Below, piece by piece: positions 1 through 5,631 of a stretch of 9,012 bases of DNA (within the stretch, counting starts at the first letter, position 1; each line of letters opens with the position of its first letter). The translations under genes and the position numbers were made by a program. The notes under the pieces are model-generated. The model was not told the DNA's origin. It made no database searches and was given only the letters and a program-made list of their open reading frames with translations. Source of the DNA: Actinomycetota bacterium (lineage in GTDB: Bacteria; Actinomycetota; Thermoleophilia; Solirubrobacterales; 70-9); NCBI GenBank assembly GCA_018268695.1, contig JAFDWD010000445.1, positions 1-9,012 on the forward strand, given 5' to 3'.

Positions 1-105
1 GTCGTCGAAGAAGCTGTGGGGGAGGGTGAGCGCGAGGATGGCGAAGAGGACGCCGACCGAGACCAGCTGCACGAGCGCCGAGCGCCAGAGGAGTGAAGTG
101 TCCAT
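1..105 (-). CDS. Membrane protein, N-terminal fragment (runs off left edge)
   Basis: Reading leftwards from ATG at 105-103 gives 35 codons with no stop before the window edge. The peptide begins MDTSLLWRSALVQLV and continues with a hydrophobic stretch (about residues 9-28, rich in Leu, Val and Ala) ending in LPHSFFDD. This fits one N-terminal transmembrane helix or signal anchor followed by an acidic, non-cytoplasmic segment. TAGCCT lies at 119-114 (minus strand), 8 nt before the ATG, and could be the -10 of a leaderless or near-leaderless transcript. I see no clear Shine-Dalgarno. The gene lies 35 bp downstream of the collagen-like gene on the same strand, so co-transcription is possible. 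I recall similar short membrane proteins in Solirubrobacterales but cannot name the family. No function is assigned. Confidence 0.65.
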   Translation of the reverse strand, partial: MDTSLLWRSALVQLVSVGVLFAILALTLPHSFFDD

Positions 106-140
106 CGGGTCGGAGGCTACCGGCCCACGCCCGGCGGCCC

Positions 141-548
141 TCAGCAGATGAAGCTGCCTTCGCCGCAGAGTTCTTCGACGAGCCCGCCGAAGCTTTGGAC
201 TTCTTCTTCGAGCCCTTCGATCCGGCCTTCGAGTTCGCCGACCTGGCCCGATTCTTCCCCGCCCGATTCCGCTTCTTCGCGGACCCCTTCGAGTTCGCCG
301 CGCAGTTCTTCCACTTCGCCTTCGAGTGCCCCCAGTTCTTCCCCGGCCGATTCGCCCGCCGGCCCTTCCGGCCCCGGCTTGCCGACGTGCCCGCGCGGCC
401 CCCGCTCGCCCGCCGGCCCCTTCGGCCCGGTCTGCGCCAGCAGCGCCAACCCCGACCCGATTGCCGCCGCAAGCACGCACACGCCGACCACCAGCGCGAT
501 GAACTGATTCCGGGGCAAGGACACGATCGGCTTCTCTTCGGGGGGCAT
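141..548 (-). CDS. Membrane-anchored protein with collagen-like repeat and coiled coil
   Basis: This is a 135-aa protein in three parts. Residues 1-15 are a short polar N-terminus (starting MPPEEKP). Residues 16-38 form one hydrophobic helix (FIALVVGVCVLAAAIGSGLA). Residues 41-67 hold nine uninterrupted Gly-X-Y triplets (GPK, GPA, GER, GPR, GHV, GKP, GPE, GPA, GES). Residues 70-127 are very Glu/Leu-rich with heptad-like spacing, as in a coiled coil, and the tail has Cys128 and Cys135. Glycine at every third position with Pro, Lys, Arg and Glu around it is the collagen triple-helix signature. Known bacterial collagen-like proteins pair such a stretch with a trimerising coiled coil, so a trimeric surface stalk is the likely form. 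Function is unknown. The opposite strand is also open but only as low-complexity Ser/Pro or Arg/Phe translations. ATG 548 is the only start placed just before the anchor. No strong ribosome site is visible. Confidence 0.8.
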   Translation of the reverse strand: MPPEEKPIVSLPRNQFIALVVGVCVLAAAIGSGLALLAQTGPKGPAGERGPRGHVGKPGPEGPAGESAGEELGALEGEVEELRGELEGVREEAESGGEESGQVGELEGRIEGLEEEVQSFGGLVEELCGEGSFIC

Positions 549-604
549 GCGAGCCCGAAACTCTCGCAGACGCCCTACGATTGCGGCAGGCGCACGTCGC
601 CCCC

Positions 605-677
605 GGGCGGTTAGCTCAGTTGGGAGAGCACTTCCCTTACAAGGAAGGGGTCACTGGTTCGAGCCCAGTACCGCCCA
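605..677 (+). tRNA. tRNA-Val (anticodon UAC)
   Basis: A complete cloverleaf can be drawn. The acceptor stem is GGGCGGT (605-611) with ACCGCCC (670-676), discriminator A at 677. The D arm carries TAGCTCAGTTGGGAGAGCA. The anticodon stem is CTTCC (631-635) with GGAAG (643-647) and the loop is CTTACAA. The anticodon is TAC at 638-640, reading Val codon GUA. The T arm is ACTGG/CCAGT around TTCGAGC. CCA is not encoded. It is a single gene. TACGAT at 576-581 could be its -10 element, but no matching -35 was found. Confidence 0.97.
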
Positions 678-720
678 TCGCACGTTCGGCCAGGGAGGAT
701 TTCGTCGGAGGTTGCGGCGG

Positions 721-732
721 TATCTTCAGGAC
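721..732 (+). promoter_or_regulatory. -10 element for a leaderless protease transcript
   Basis: TATCTT (721-726) fits the actinobacterial -10 consensus TANNNT. It is followed by exactly six bases (CAGGAC) and then the ATG at 733, so transcription would begin at or next to the start codon. This supports 733 over the longer open frame that would read back through the tRNA gene. No convincing -35 is visible. Confidence 0.5.
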
Positions 733-1944
733 ATGTCGTTGCGGACGCTGGTCGGTGTGGCGGCGCTGATGGTTGCCCTGCTGGGCTTGTCCTCCGGTGC
801 CGGGGCGGCGCAGACTGGCGGCAGCACGTCGGTGATCAACGGGCAGGAAGCCCCGGCCGGTAGCTATCCCTATATGGCTTTCGTCGTCGATCTCGAAGGG
901 GAATCGGCGAGCCTCTGCTCGGGCACGGTGGTGAGCAGCAACGTGATCCTGACGGCCGCGCATTGCGTCCTCGACGAAACGTTCAGCTCGATCAAAGAAC
1001 CGGCGGGCTTTCGGGTGGTGACCGGGAACGTCGACTGGGCCTCGTCGCCGCGGACCGTCTCGACCGTCTCCCGGGTGGCGGTCGATCCGAACTTCGCCTA
1101 CGTCACCTTTCCGGGCTACGCGCCGGTCCGCGGCGATGCCGCGTTGTTGGAGCTCTCCGCCCCGATCACCCAACCGCCGATCCGGATCGCGACCTCGCAG
1201 GCGTGGAACACGGGGACGGCCACGACCCTCGTGGGCTGGGGCGAAGCGACGTCCGGTGGAGGGGTGGTCGAAACGCTCCGTTTCGGCGAAGCGGCGGTAC
1301 AGTCGCCCGAATACTGCAAATCGAAGTCGAGCCACTTCGAAGCCGCCTGGTATCTCTGCGTCCTCGATTCCCCCAGCTCCCGATATTCGATCTGCCACGG
1401 CGACAGCGGCGGGCCGCTGCTGATCTTCCCCGCCGGGGAACCGCTGCAGATCGGGGTCGCGTCCTACGGGGTGAGTGAAACCTGCTCGCCGACCCAGCCC
1501 CAGTACTACACCCGTGCCGACTTCATCGCGCCCTGGGTCGCGCTGAAGGTGAGCGAATGGGCTCCTCCCCCCGCGCAACCGACGGCGCCGGCGGTCACGC
1601 CCACTCCTTCGACCTCGACCGCGACCCCGTCACCGACGACGCCCGCCCCGACCCTGCCGATCATGCGGCGCGGACAGGCGGTGAGCTTCGCGACCCGCGC
1701 CCTCGCGGCGGGCCTCGGATGGCGCTTCGGCGGTCGCGTCGGCTACCGGGTCACCTGCACCTCCGCCTCGAGCCCGAAGCAGAAATGCTCGGCCTCCTGG
1801 ACGCGGAGCGGCAGGTACTACTGGGGGACCGTCACCGTCTTCTACGCCTTCGAAGGCGGCAAGCTGGTCTGGGGCGACCACTACACCGTGCAGACGGTGA
1901 TCGGCTGCAACCCCCGTTGCTCGCGGCAGACCTTCCGCGGCTAG
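733..1944 (+). CDS. Secreted chymotrypsin-fold (S1) serine protease with Cys-containing C-terminal domain
   Basis: This 403-aa protein starts with a signal peptide (residues 1 to about 27, SLRTLVGVAALMVALLG then GAGAAQ). A mature-type start VINGQEA follows at 34-40. The S1 peptidase domain spans about 34-275. The catalytic triad is visible: His77 in LTAAHC, Asp135 in GDAALLEL and Ser225 in GDSGGPLL. Cysteines fit three classical disulfides (62-78, 195-209, 221-251). The residue six before the catalytic Ser, which sets S1 specificity, is Ser219 rather than Asp, so chymotrypsin-like or broad preference is more likely than trypsin-like cleavage after Arg/Lys. A Pro/Thr/Ser linker (about 277-309) leads to a roughly 90-residue C-terminal domain with four cysteines (342, 352, 392, 396). 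I cannot name that domain, which may bind cell wall or substrate. A start at 547 is excluded because that frame crosses the tRNA gene. Role: extracellular proteolysis. Confidence 0.93.
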   Translation: MSLRTLVGVAALMVALLGLSSGAGAAQTGGSTSVINGQEAPAGSYPYMAFVVDLEGESASLCSGTVVSSNVILTAAHCVLDETFSSIKEPAGFRVVTGNVDWASSPRTVSTVSRVAVDPNFAYVTFPGYAPVRGDAALLELSAPITQPPIRIATSQAWNTGTATTLVGWGEATSGGGVVETLRFGEAAVQSPEYCKSKSSHFEAAWYLCVLDSPSSRYSICHGDSGGPLLIFPAGEPLQIGVASYGVSETCSPTQPQYYTRADFIAPWVALKVSEWAPPPAQPTAPAVTPTPSTSTATPSPTTPAPTLPIMRRGQAVSFATRALAAGLGWRFGGRVGYRVTCTSASSPKQKCSASWTRSGRYYWGTVTVFYAFEGGKLVWGDHYTVQTVIGCNPRCSRQTFRG

Positions 1945-2032
1945 ATGATTGATCCGACGGTCGGGCGGGGGGTTGTGCCGGCGGGGGCGGCAGTCCTAGT
2001 TGCGGTGCCCTGGGACGAAGAGCGGCGGAGGA

Positions 2033-2082
2033 CGCGATGCGCGACTTGTCCTTGCCATAGGAAGGACAACTCGTGCATCGCG
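2033..2082. repeat. 50-nt near-perfect hairpin, possible bidirectional terminator
   Basis: Bases 2033-2053 pair with 2062-2082: 19 Watson-Crick pairs, one G-T pair (2041/2074) and one C-C mismatch (2045/2070). The apex is TTGTCCTT / AAGGACAA, closed by the short loop at 2054-2061. It starts 88 bp after the protease stop. There is no T-run on either side, so if it terminates transcription it is the tract-less type common in high-GC actinobacteria. It could instead be a repeated extragenic palindrome. Confidence 0.6.
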
Positions 2083-2140
2083 AGATCGGTGTTGTGCAAC
2101 ACGCACCGAACTCAGCGCTTCTCACGCTCTCTGTGACGTC

Positions 2141-2169
2141 GGGACACATCGGTGACGGATCCGTGTCCC
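2141..2169. repeat. Short hairpin
   Basis: GGGACAC (2141-2147) pairs with GTGTCCC (2163-2169). Inside, ATC (2148-2150) can pair with GAT (2158-2160), leaving a two-base bulge (CC, 2161-2162) and the loop GGTGACG. It sits between the two larger palindromes. Function unknown. Confidence 0.4.
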
Positions 2170-2227
2170 TCCCGTGCGCCCCGCGTCACCCGGACGCGAC
2201 GATCCTTCATCCCCTCCCGAAGACCCG

Positions 2228-2312
2228 GCCGTCTCGGCCAGGGCCGCAGCCAGCCCCCGCACGCTTGTCTCGCTATGCGAGACAAGCGTGCGGGGGCCGT
2301 GGCCGGGACGGC
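2228..2312. repeat. Long two-tier hairpin (34 bp of stem)
   Basis: The inner stem is perfect over 21 bp: 2253-2273 pairs with 2277-2297 around the three-base loop TAT. An outer stem of 13 bp (2228-2240 with 2300-2312, one T-G pair) encloses it. Bases 2241-2252 are left as an internal loop, which can itself fold as GGC-CGCA-GCC. The element ends 58 bp downstream of the stop of the minus-strand oxidoreductase gene. It may be that gene's terminator, a structured RNA, or an extragenic palindrome. No A/T tract follows. Confidence 0.65.
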
Positions 2313-2370
2313 GTGTTTGCCGCCGGCCCTTGCGTCCCTTGGCACCCGCCCGTGGAATCAACCATCCAGC

Positions 2371-3156
2371 TCAGCCGGCGGCGTTGCGCGCGTCGCGCCA
2401 CTGCAGGACCTCACGGAGTTCGCCCATGTCGTAGCTGCCGTCGGCGCCGCCCCCGACGCCGAGCGTCAGCTCGGTCACCCCGGCGTCGACCAGGGCGTCG
2501 GCGTGCTTCAGGATCGGGTCGCGGGTGCCGATCACGCGCTCGATCTCGTTCGGGTCGCGACCGATCGCCGCGCAGTGCTCGGCCAGCACTTGGGACTTGT
2601 GGGCGTAGGTCTCCGGGTCGGCGAAGGTGTGCCAGAGCTTCGCGTGTTTGGCGACGAGCTTCAGCGTCACTTTCTCCCCGGCGCCGCCGATCATGATCGG
2701 CATCTCGCCGACCGGCGGCGGGTTCAGCTTCGCCAGGCGCTCTTCGATCAGCGGCAGGTCGCGGCGCAGCGCGCGGAGGCGGTCCGGGGCGGTCCCGAAG
2801 TCGTAGCCGTACTCGTCGTAATCGCGCTCGAACCAGCCCGCGCCGATGCCGAGGATCACCCGGCCGCCGCTCATGTGGTCGATCGTCGAGTGGATGTTCG
2901 CCAGCAGCTGCGGGTTGCGGTAGGAGTTGCAGAAGACGAGCGCGCCGATCTTCACCCGCTCGGTGGCGGCCGCCAGGGCGGCGAGGGACGTCGCCCCCTC
3001 GAAGTGCTTGCCGTCCGGATCGCCGTAGAGGGGATAGAAGTGGTCCCAGGTGTAGATGGAGTCGACGCCGAGCTCCTCGGCCTCCCTCCAGGCATCGCGC
3101 ATCTGGGCGAAGTCGGCTTGCTGGGGCTGGATCTGAACTCCTACTCGGGTCGGCAT
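2371..3156 (-). CDS. LLM-class (luciferase-like), likely F420-dependent oxidoreductase
   Basis: The 261-aa protein starts MPTRVGVQIQPQQ, the first beta strand of the luciferase-like TIM barrel. It continues with AWREAEELGVDSIYTWDHF (about 22-40, the conserved Asp38-His39 region), TERVKIGALVFCNSYRNP (65-82) and the hallmark VILGIGAGW (100-108). EMPIMIGGAGEK (151-162) is a typical phosphate/cofactor-binding loop of this superfamily. Length is at the short end for F420-dependent members (usually about 260-340 aa). It probably transfers hydride to or from F420 or FMN in the cytoplasm. The substrate cannot be told. The frame extends three codons upstream to GTG 3165, but ATG 3156 is chosen because TAGTGT (3169-3164, minus strand) lies 7 nt before it, fits a leaderless promoter and would overlap the GTG. 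It is divergent from the peptidase gene with 23 bp between starts. Confidence 0.9.
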   Translation of the reverse strand: MPTRVGVQIQPQQADFAQMRDAWREAEELGVDSIYTWDHFYPLYGDPDGKHFEGATSLAALAAATERVKIGALVFCNSYRNPQLLANIHSTIDHMSGGRVILGIGAGWFERDYDEYGYDFGTAPDRLRALRRDLPLIEERLAKLNPPPVGEMPIMIGGAGEKVTLKLVAKHAKLWHTFADPETYAHKSQVLAEHCAAIGRDPNEIERVIGTRDPILKHADALVDAGVTELTLGVGGGADGSYDMGELREVLQWRDARNAAG

Positions 3157-3163
3157 GGCGCGC

Positions 3164-3173
3164 ACACTACGCT
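3164..3173. promoter_or_regulatory. Overlapping divergent -10 elements
   Basis: On the plus strand TACGCT (3168-3173) lies six bases before ATG 3180. On the minus strand TAGTGT (3169 to 3164) lies seven bases before ATG 3156. The two hexamers share the self-complementary TA at 3168-3169, so one open complex would melt the same bases for either direction. Both transcripts would be leaderless. Bidirectional promoters with shared -10 sequence are a known bacterial promoter type. The assignment here rests on sequence only, with no good -35 on either side. Confidence 0.5.
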
Positions 3174-3179
3174 GCGCCG

Positions 3180-4448
3180 ATGCCCGCCTTCACTTCTTCG
3201 CTTGCGGAGTCCCTTTCCGGGGAAGCCCTCGAGCGCTTCGAACGCTACGTCCGCATCGACACCCAGGCCGCCCGCGAGCGCACCGGCAGCCCGAGCACGC
3301 CGGGACAGCTGGACCTCGGCCGGCTCCTGGTCGAGGAGCTCGGCGCGATCGGCCTCGCCGACGCCGCCCTCGACGACAACGGCTACGTGACCGCGACGCT
3401 CCCGGCCAACGGTGAGGGCCCGCGTCCGACGATCGGCCTGATCGCCCACGTCGACGTCAGCCCCGACGCGCCCGCCGAAGGCGTCGAGCCGCTCGTCCAC
3501 CTCTCCTACGACGGCGGCGTGATCGAGCTCCCGAACGCGGGCACGGTCCTCGACCCCGCCGCGATGCCGGCGCTCCAGGGCAAGGCGGGCGAGGACATCG
3601 TCACCTCCAGCGGCGACACCCTGCTCGGCGCCGACGACAAGGCCGGGATCGCCGAGATCATGACCGCGGTCGCGCACCTCGCCGCGCACCCGGAGCTGCC
3701 GCGGCCGAACCTGCGGATCTGCTTCACGCCCGACGAGGAGGTTGGACTCGGGGCCTCGCTCTTCGATGTCGAGGCCTTCGGCGCGCTCTGCGCGTACACG
3801 ATCGACGGCTCGACCCTCGGCGAGCTGCAGGACGAGACCTTCACCGGCTCGGAGGCGATCATCACGATCGAGGGGGTCGACGTCCATCCGGGCTTCGCCA
3901 CCGGCAAGCTGGTGAACGCGGCACGGCTCGCGTCCCGGATCGTCGCCGAGCTGCCCGCCGACCGGCTCTCCCCGGAGACCACCTCGGGCCGCGAAGGCTT
4001 CATCCACATCTACGAGATGGAGGGCAACGCGGCGACGGCGAAGATCCGCGCGATCGTCCGCGACTTCGACGACGACCTGCTCGCCGAGCACGTCGCCTTC
4101 CTGCGCGAGATCGCCGAGCGGGTGGTGGGAGAGGAGCCGACGGCGAAGCTGACCTTCGAGGTCAACGCGCAGTACCCGAACATGCGCAGCCACCTGGAGG
4201 CCGTCCCCGAGGTCGTCGAGATCGCCGAGCGCGCGGTACGCGCCGAGGGCATCGAGCCGATCCGCAACCCGATCCGCGGCGGCACCGACGGCTCGATGCT
4301 GAGCGCGATGGGCCTGCCGACCCCGAACCTCTTCGCCGGCGGCCACGAGTTCCACAGCGTCCGCGAGTGGATCTCGGTCCAGGACATGGCCGCGGCCGCC
4401 GCCGTGATCGTCCGCCTCGCGGATGAGTGGTCCCGCGAGCCCGCCTAG
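3180..4448 (+). CDS. pepT: Tripeptide aminopeptidase / peptidase T-like (M20B metallopeptidase)
   Basis: This 422-aa protein matches the two-zinc M20 family. IGLIAHVDVSPD (85-96) gives His90 and Asp92. LLGADDKAG (148-156) gives the bridging Asp152. TPDEEVG (183-189) gives the catalytic Glu186 and metal ligand Glu187. AYTIDGSTLGE (205-215) gives Asp209, and AGGHEFHSVREW (386-397) gives the last ligand, His389. The lid/dimerisation domain lies between about 220 and 335 (EAIITIEGVDVHPGFA). GGTDGSML (367-374) is also conserved. The order of motifs, including the TIDG signature, is that of PepT, and length is close to E. coli PepT (about 408 aa). Expected role: cytosolic removal of the N-terminal residue from tripeptides. 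ATG 3180 is supported by TACGCT six bases upstream, implying a leaderless mRNA. It ends 58 bp before tetR, convergently, with a shared terminator between. Confidence 0.92.
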   Translation: MPAFTSSLAESLSGEALERFERYVRIDTQAARERTGSPSTPGQLDLGRLLVEELGAIGLADAALDDNGYVTATLPANGEGPRPTIGLIAHVDVSPDAPAEGVEPLVHLSYDGGVIELPNAGTVLDPAAMPALQGKAGEDIVTSSGDTLLGADDKAGIAEIMTAVAHLAAHPELPRPNLRICFTPDEEVGLGASLFDVEAFGALCAYTIDGSTLGELQDETFTGSEAIITIEGVDVHPGFATGKLVNAARLASRIVAELPADRLSPETTSGREGFIHIYEMEGNAATAKIRAIVRDFDDDLLAEHVAFLREIAERVVGEEPTAKLTFEVNAQYPNMRSHLEAVPEVVEIAERAVRAEGIEPIRNPIRGGTDGSMLSAMGLPTPNLFAGGHEFHSVREWISVQDMAAAAAVIVRLADEWSREPA

Positions 4449-4467
4449 CGCAAGCCCAAGCCCGCCG

Positions 4468-4506
4468 GCTGTTCCTTATGCCGGTATGGCGGCTATAAGG
4501 AACAGC
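4468..4506. terminator. Bidirectional terminator hairpin
   Basis: GCTGTTCCTTAT (4468-4479) pairs perfectly with ATAAGGAACAGC (4495-4506), with a G-T pair added at 4480/4494. The 13-nt loop can close further as GCC/GGC. It lies between the converging pepT-like and tetR genes, and its right arm overlaps the first base of the tetR stop codon (4506). The lower stem is A/T-rich, so each strand has a partial U-containing arm, but there is no long T-run. Confidence 0.7.
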
Positions 4507-5114
4507 TAACTGGGGGTGGCGCCCAGGTCGGGGGGTGAGCCGGTGGCGACGAGGGCGCCGACCAGGGTGCCGATCAGCAGGTCGCGAAGTTCGTCGCGCT
4601 CGATGTCGCCGTGCTCGATCCAGTCGAGGCAGGCGCCGTCCATGAACCAGAGCCAGCCGGCGACCGCGGCGCGCGCCTTCGGCGGCGCCTCCTCGGGGTA
4701 GATCCCGGCGAGGATCCGCTCGGCGGTCTGGCGGCGGACCTCGGCGATCAGGTCGCGGATCTCCGGCACCCCGGTGGCGCTGCCGATCAGGTTGCGGTAG
4801 GCGACCGAGTTCTCCTCGACCAGGGCGAGGAACCCCCCGACGCTGGCGACCAGCTGCTCGGCCGGCGGCAGCGCCGCGTCCGGCTCGGTCCGCGCCCGCA
4901 GCTCCTCCGCCCAGGCCCCGAGCGTGGCCTCGAAGAACGCCTGCTTGCTCGGGAAGTAGTGGTAGAGCAGCGATTTGGAGATCCCCACCTCGCGCGCGAT
5001 CCGGCTCATCGAGAGCTCCTCGTAGCGGTGGCTGGTGAAGAGCTCGGCCCCGCGCTCCAGTAGCTGCTGCCGTCGCTCGTCGACATCAAGGCGGCGGTAG
5101 GAGGGATCGGCCAT
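4506..5114 (-). CDS. TetR-family transcriptional repressor
   Basis: The 202-aa protein has a typical TetR N-terminal helix-turn-helix: RRQQLLERGAELF (helix 1, about 14-26), then ELSMSRIAREVGISKSLLYHYFPSKQAFF (about 33-61), including the family-typical KSLLYHYFPSK recognition-helix end. The rest (about 65-202) is all-helical and variable, as expected for the ligand-binding and dimer domain, with an aromatic patch GWLWFMDGACLDWIEHGD (about 153-170). ATG 5114 is supported by TAGCAT at 5126-5121 (minus strand) six bases upstream, implying leaderless translation. Two operator-like palindromes lie in its divergent intergenic region, so it very probably represses itself and the gene at 5197. The same paired operators recur before the methyltransferase gene at 6807. 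The ligand is unknown. Confidence 0.93.
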   Translation of the reverse strand: MADPSYRRLDVDERRQQLLERGAELFTSHRYEELSMSRIAREVGISKSLLYHYFPSKQAFFEATLGAWAEELRARTEPDAALPPAEQLVASVGGFLALVEENSVAYRNLIGSATGVPEIRDLIAEVRRQTAERILAGIYPEEAPPKARAAVAGWLWFMDGACLDWIEHGDIERDELRDLLIGTLVGALVATGSPPDLGATPS

Positions 5115-5120
5115 GCGCCG

Positions 5121-5126
5121 ATGCTA
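5121..5126 (-). promoter_or_regulatory. -10 element for leaderless tetR
   Basis: Read on the minus strand this is TAGCAT, then six bases (CGGCGC), then ATG 5114. Operator 1 (5130-5146) lies in the spacer just upstream, so bound repressor would block RNA polymerase. This supports autoregulation. Confidence 0.5.
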
Positions 5127-5129
5127 CTT

Positions 5130-5184
5130 GTTGACCGTTGGTCTACAAGGTTGATACGGTGTTGACCGATGGTCAACACCGTAT
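5130..5184. promoter_or_regulatory. Paired TetR operators overlapping the promoter of the 5197 gene
   Basis: Operator 1 is GTTGACC-GTT-GGTCTAC (5130-5146), with one imperfect position. Operator 2 is GTTGACC-GAT-GGTCAAC (5161-5177), and its dyad extends perfectly to 14-bp arms over 5154-5184. Centres (5138 and 5169) are 31 bp apart, about three helical turns. On the plus strand TTGACC (5131-5136) and TACGGT (5155-5160) form a -35/-10 pair with an 18-bp spacer. Operator 1 therefore covers the -35 and operator 2 the start site. A Shine-Dalgarno-like G-run (5185-5192) and ATG 5197 follow. The length, symmetry and place next to tetR make this the repressor's site by inference. Confidence 0.8.
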
Positions 5185-5196
5185 GAGGGGGGAACG

Positions 5197-5631
5197 ATGA
5201 CCATGACCACCCGCACCAGGATCGCGACCACGATCATCGCCGCGTCGGCGCTGGCGGCCACCCACTACGGGCAGGCCATGAACGTCATGGAGTTCGGACG
5301 GACGGGGAAGCTCTGGCACTGGGGTGCGGTGGCGGCCTTCGGGTTCGCGCTGCGCTCGGTCGCCCTCGTCAACCGCTGGTGGGCCCTGTTCCCGGCCGCG
5401 ATGCCCGGTGCCGTCACCTTCTATCTCTACCGCCTCACCGACTACTCGACGCCCTGGGACTCCGAGTCGATTGGCAGCCCGAGCCAACCGGTGCTCTACG
5501 TGGTGCTCCTCCTCCTCGGGTCCGGGTTCTACGCGGCGGTGCTCTCGATCGGCTTTCTGCCGCGCCTCGCCTGGGACGCCGCGCGGCGCCGGCTCAGCCG
5601 CCGAAGCCGAGTGCCATCACTCCGAGGCTGA
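5197..5631 (+). CDS. Small membrane protein of unknown function, TetR-controlled
   Basis: The 144-aa protein has about four hydrophobic segments: 8-22 (IATTIIAASALAA), 42-58, 62-78 (WALFPAAMPGAVTFYLY) and 98-121 (VLYVVLLLLGSGFYAAVLSIGF). It ends in a basic tail (RRRLSRRSR, about 130-138) that should face the cytoplasm. The loop at 79-97 (TDYSTPWDSES) is polar and acidic. I do not recognise a family. ATG 5197 is preferred over ATG 5203 because its G-rich ribosome site and spacing match the related leader before ATG 6807. It is divergent from tetR with two operators between, so its main regulator is almost certainly that TetR protein. Its last 38 bp overlap the end of the YeiH-like gene on the other strand. 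A transporter accessory or stress-membrane role is conceivable but unsupported. Confidence 0.82.
   Translation: MTMTTRTRIATTIIAASALAATHYGQAMNVMEFGRTGKLWHWGAVAAFGFALRSVALVNRWWALFPAAMPGAVTFYLYRLTDYSTPWDSESIGSPSQPVLYVVLLLLGSGFYAAVLSIGFLPRLAWDAARRRLSRRSRVPSLRG

Larger units (their letters stand above)
1945..2370 (+). other. Convergent intergenic region rich in inverted repeats
   Basis: These 426 bp separate the 3' ends of the protease gene (plus) and the oxidoreductase gene (minus). The open frames crossing it translate to Arg/Pro/Gly-rich sequence with no domain, no start signal and no consistent codon bias, so I see no protein gene. It contains four inverted repeats: 2033-2082, 2089-2102 (GTGTTG, TG, CAACAC), 2141-2169 and 2228-2312. 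Some may act as terminators. Their number and length exceed what two converging genes would need. Confidence 0.6.

Noticed and set aside
93..614. Plus-strand open frames opposite the collagen-like gene
   Set aside because: The Ser/Pro and Phe/Arg/Pro repeats are by-products of the repeated Glu/Gly codons on the minus strand. The minus-strand frame has an ordered anchor, collagen and coiled-coil layout.
547..732. Longer start for the protease
   Set aside because: The extension would translate through the tRNA-Val gene and displace the signal peptide from the N-terminus.
637..1578. 313-aa minus-strand open frame
   Set aside because: It is antisense to the protease gene and overlaps the tRNA. 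No domain was seen.
2152..3390. 412-aa plus-strand open frame across the oxidoreductase gene
   Set aside because: It crosses the palindromic intergenic region, lies antisense to the well-supported LLM-class gene and runs into the start of the pepT-like gene in another frame. The translation has no recognisable motif.
3898..4170. Extra TetR half-sites (for example GGTCAAC at 4160-4166)
   Set aside because: Only a single half-site is present, inside pepT-like coding sequence, with no opposing arm. It is expected by chance.
3141..4355. 404-aa minus-strand open frame
   Set aside because: It is fully antisense to the pepT-like gene, whose catalytic motifs are unambiguous. The translation is repetitive Arg/Ala/Asp/Gly.
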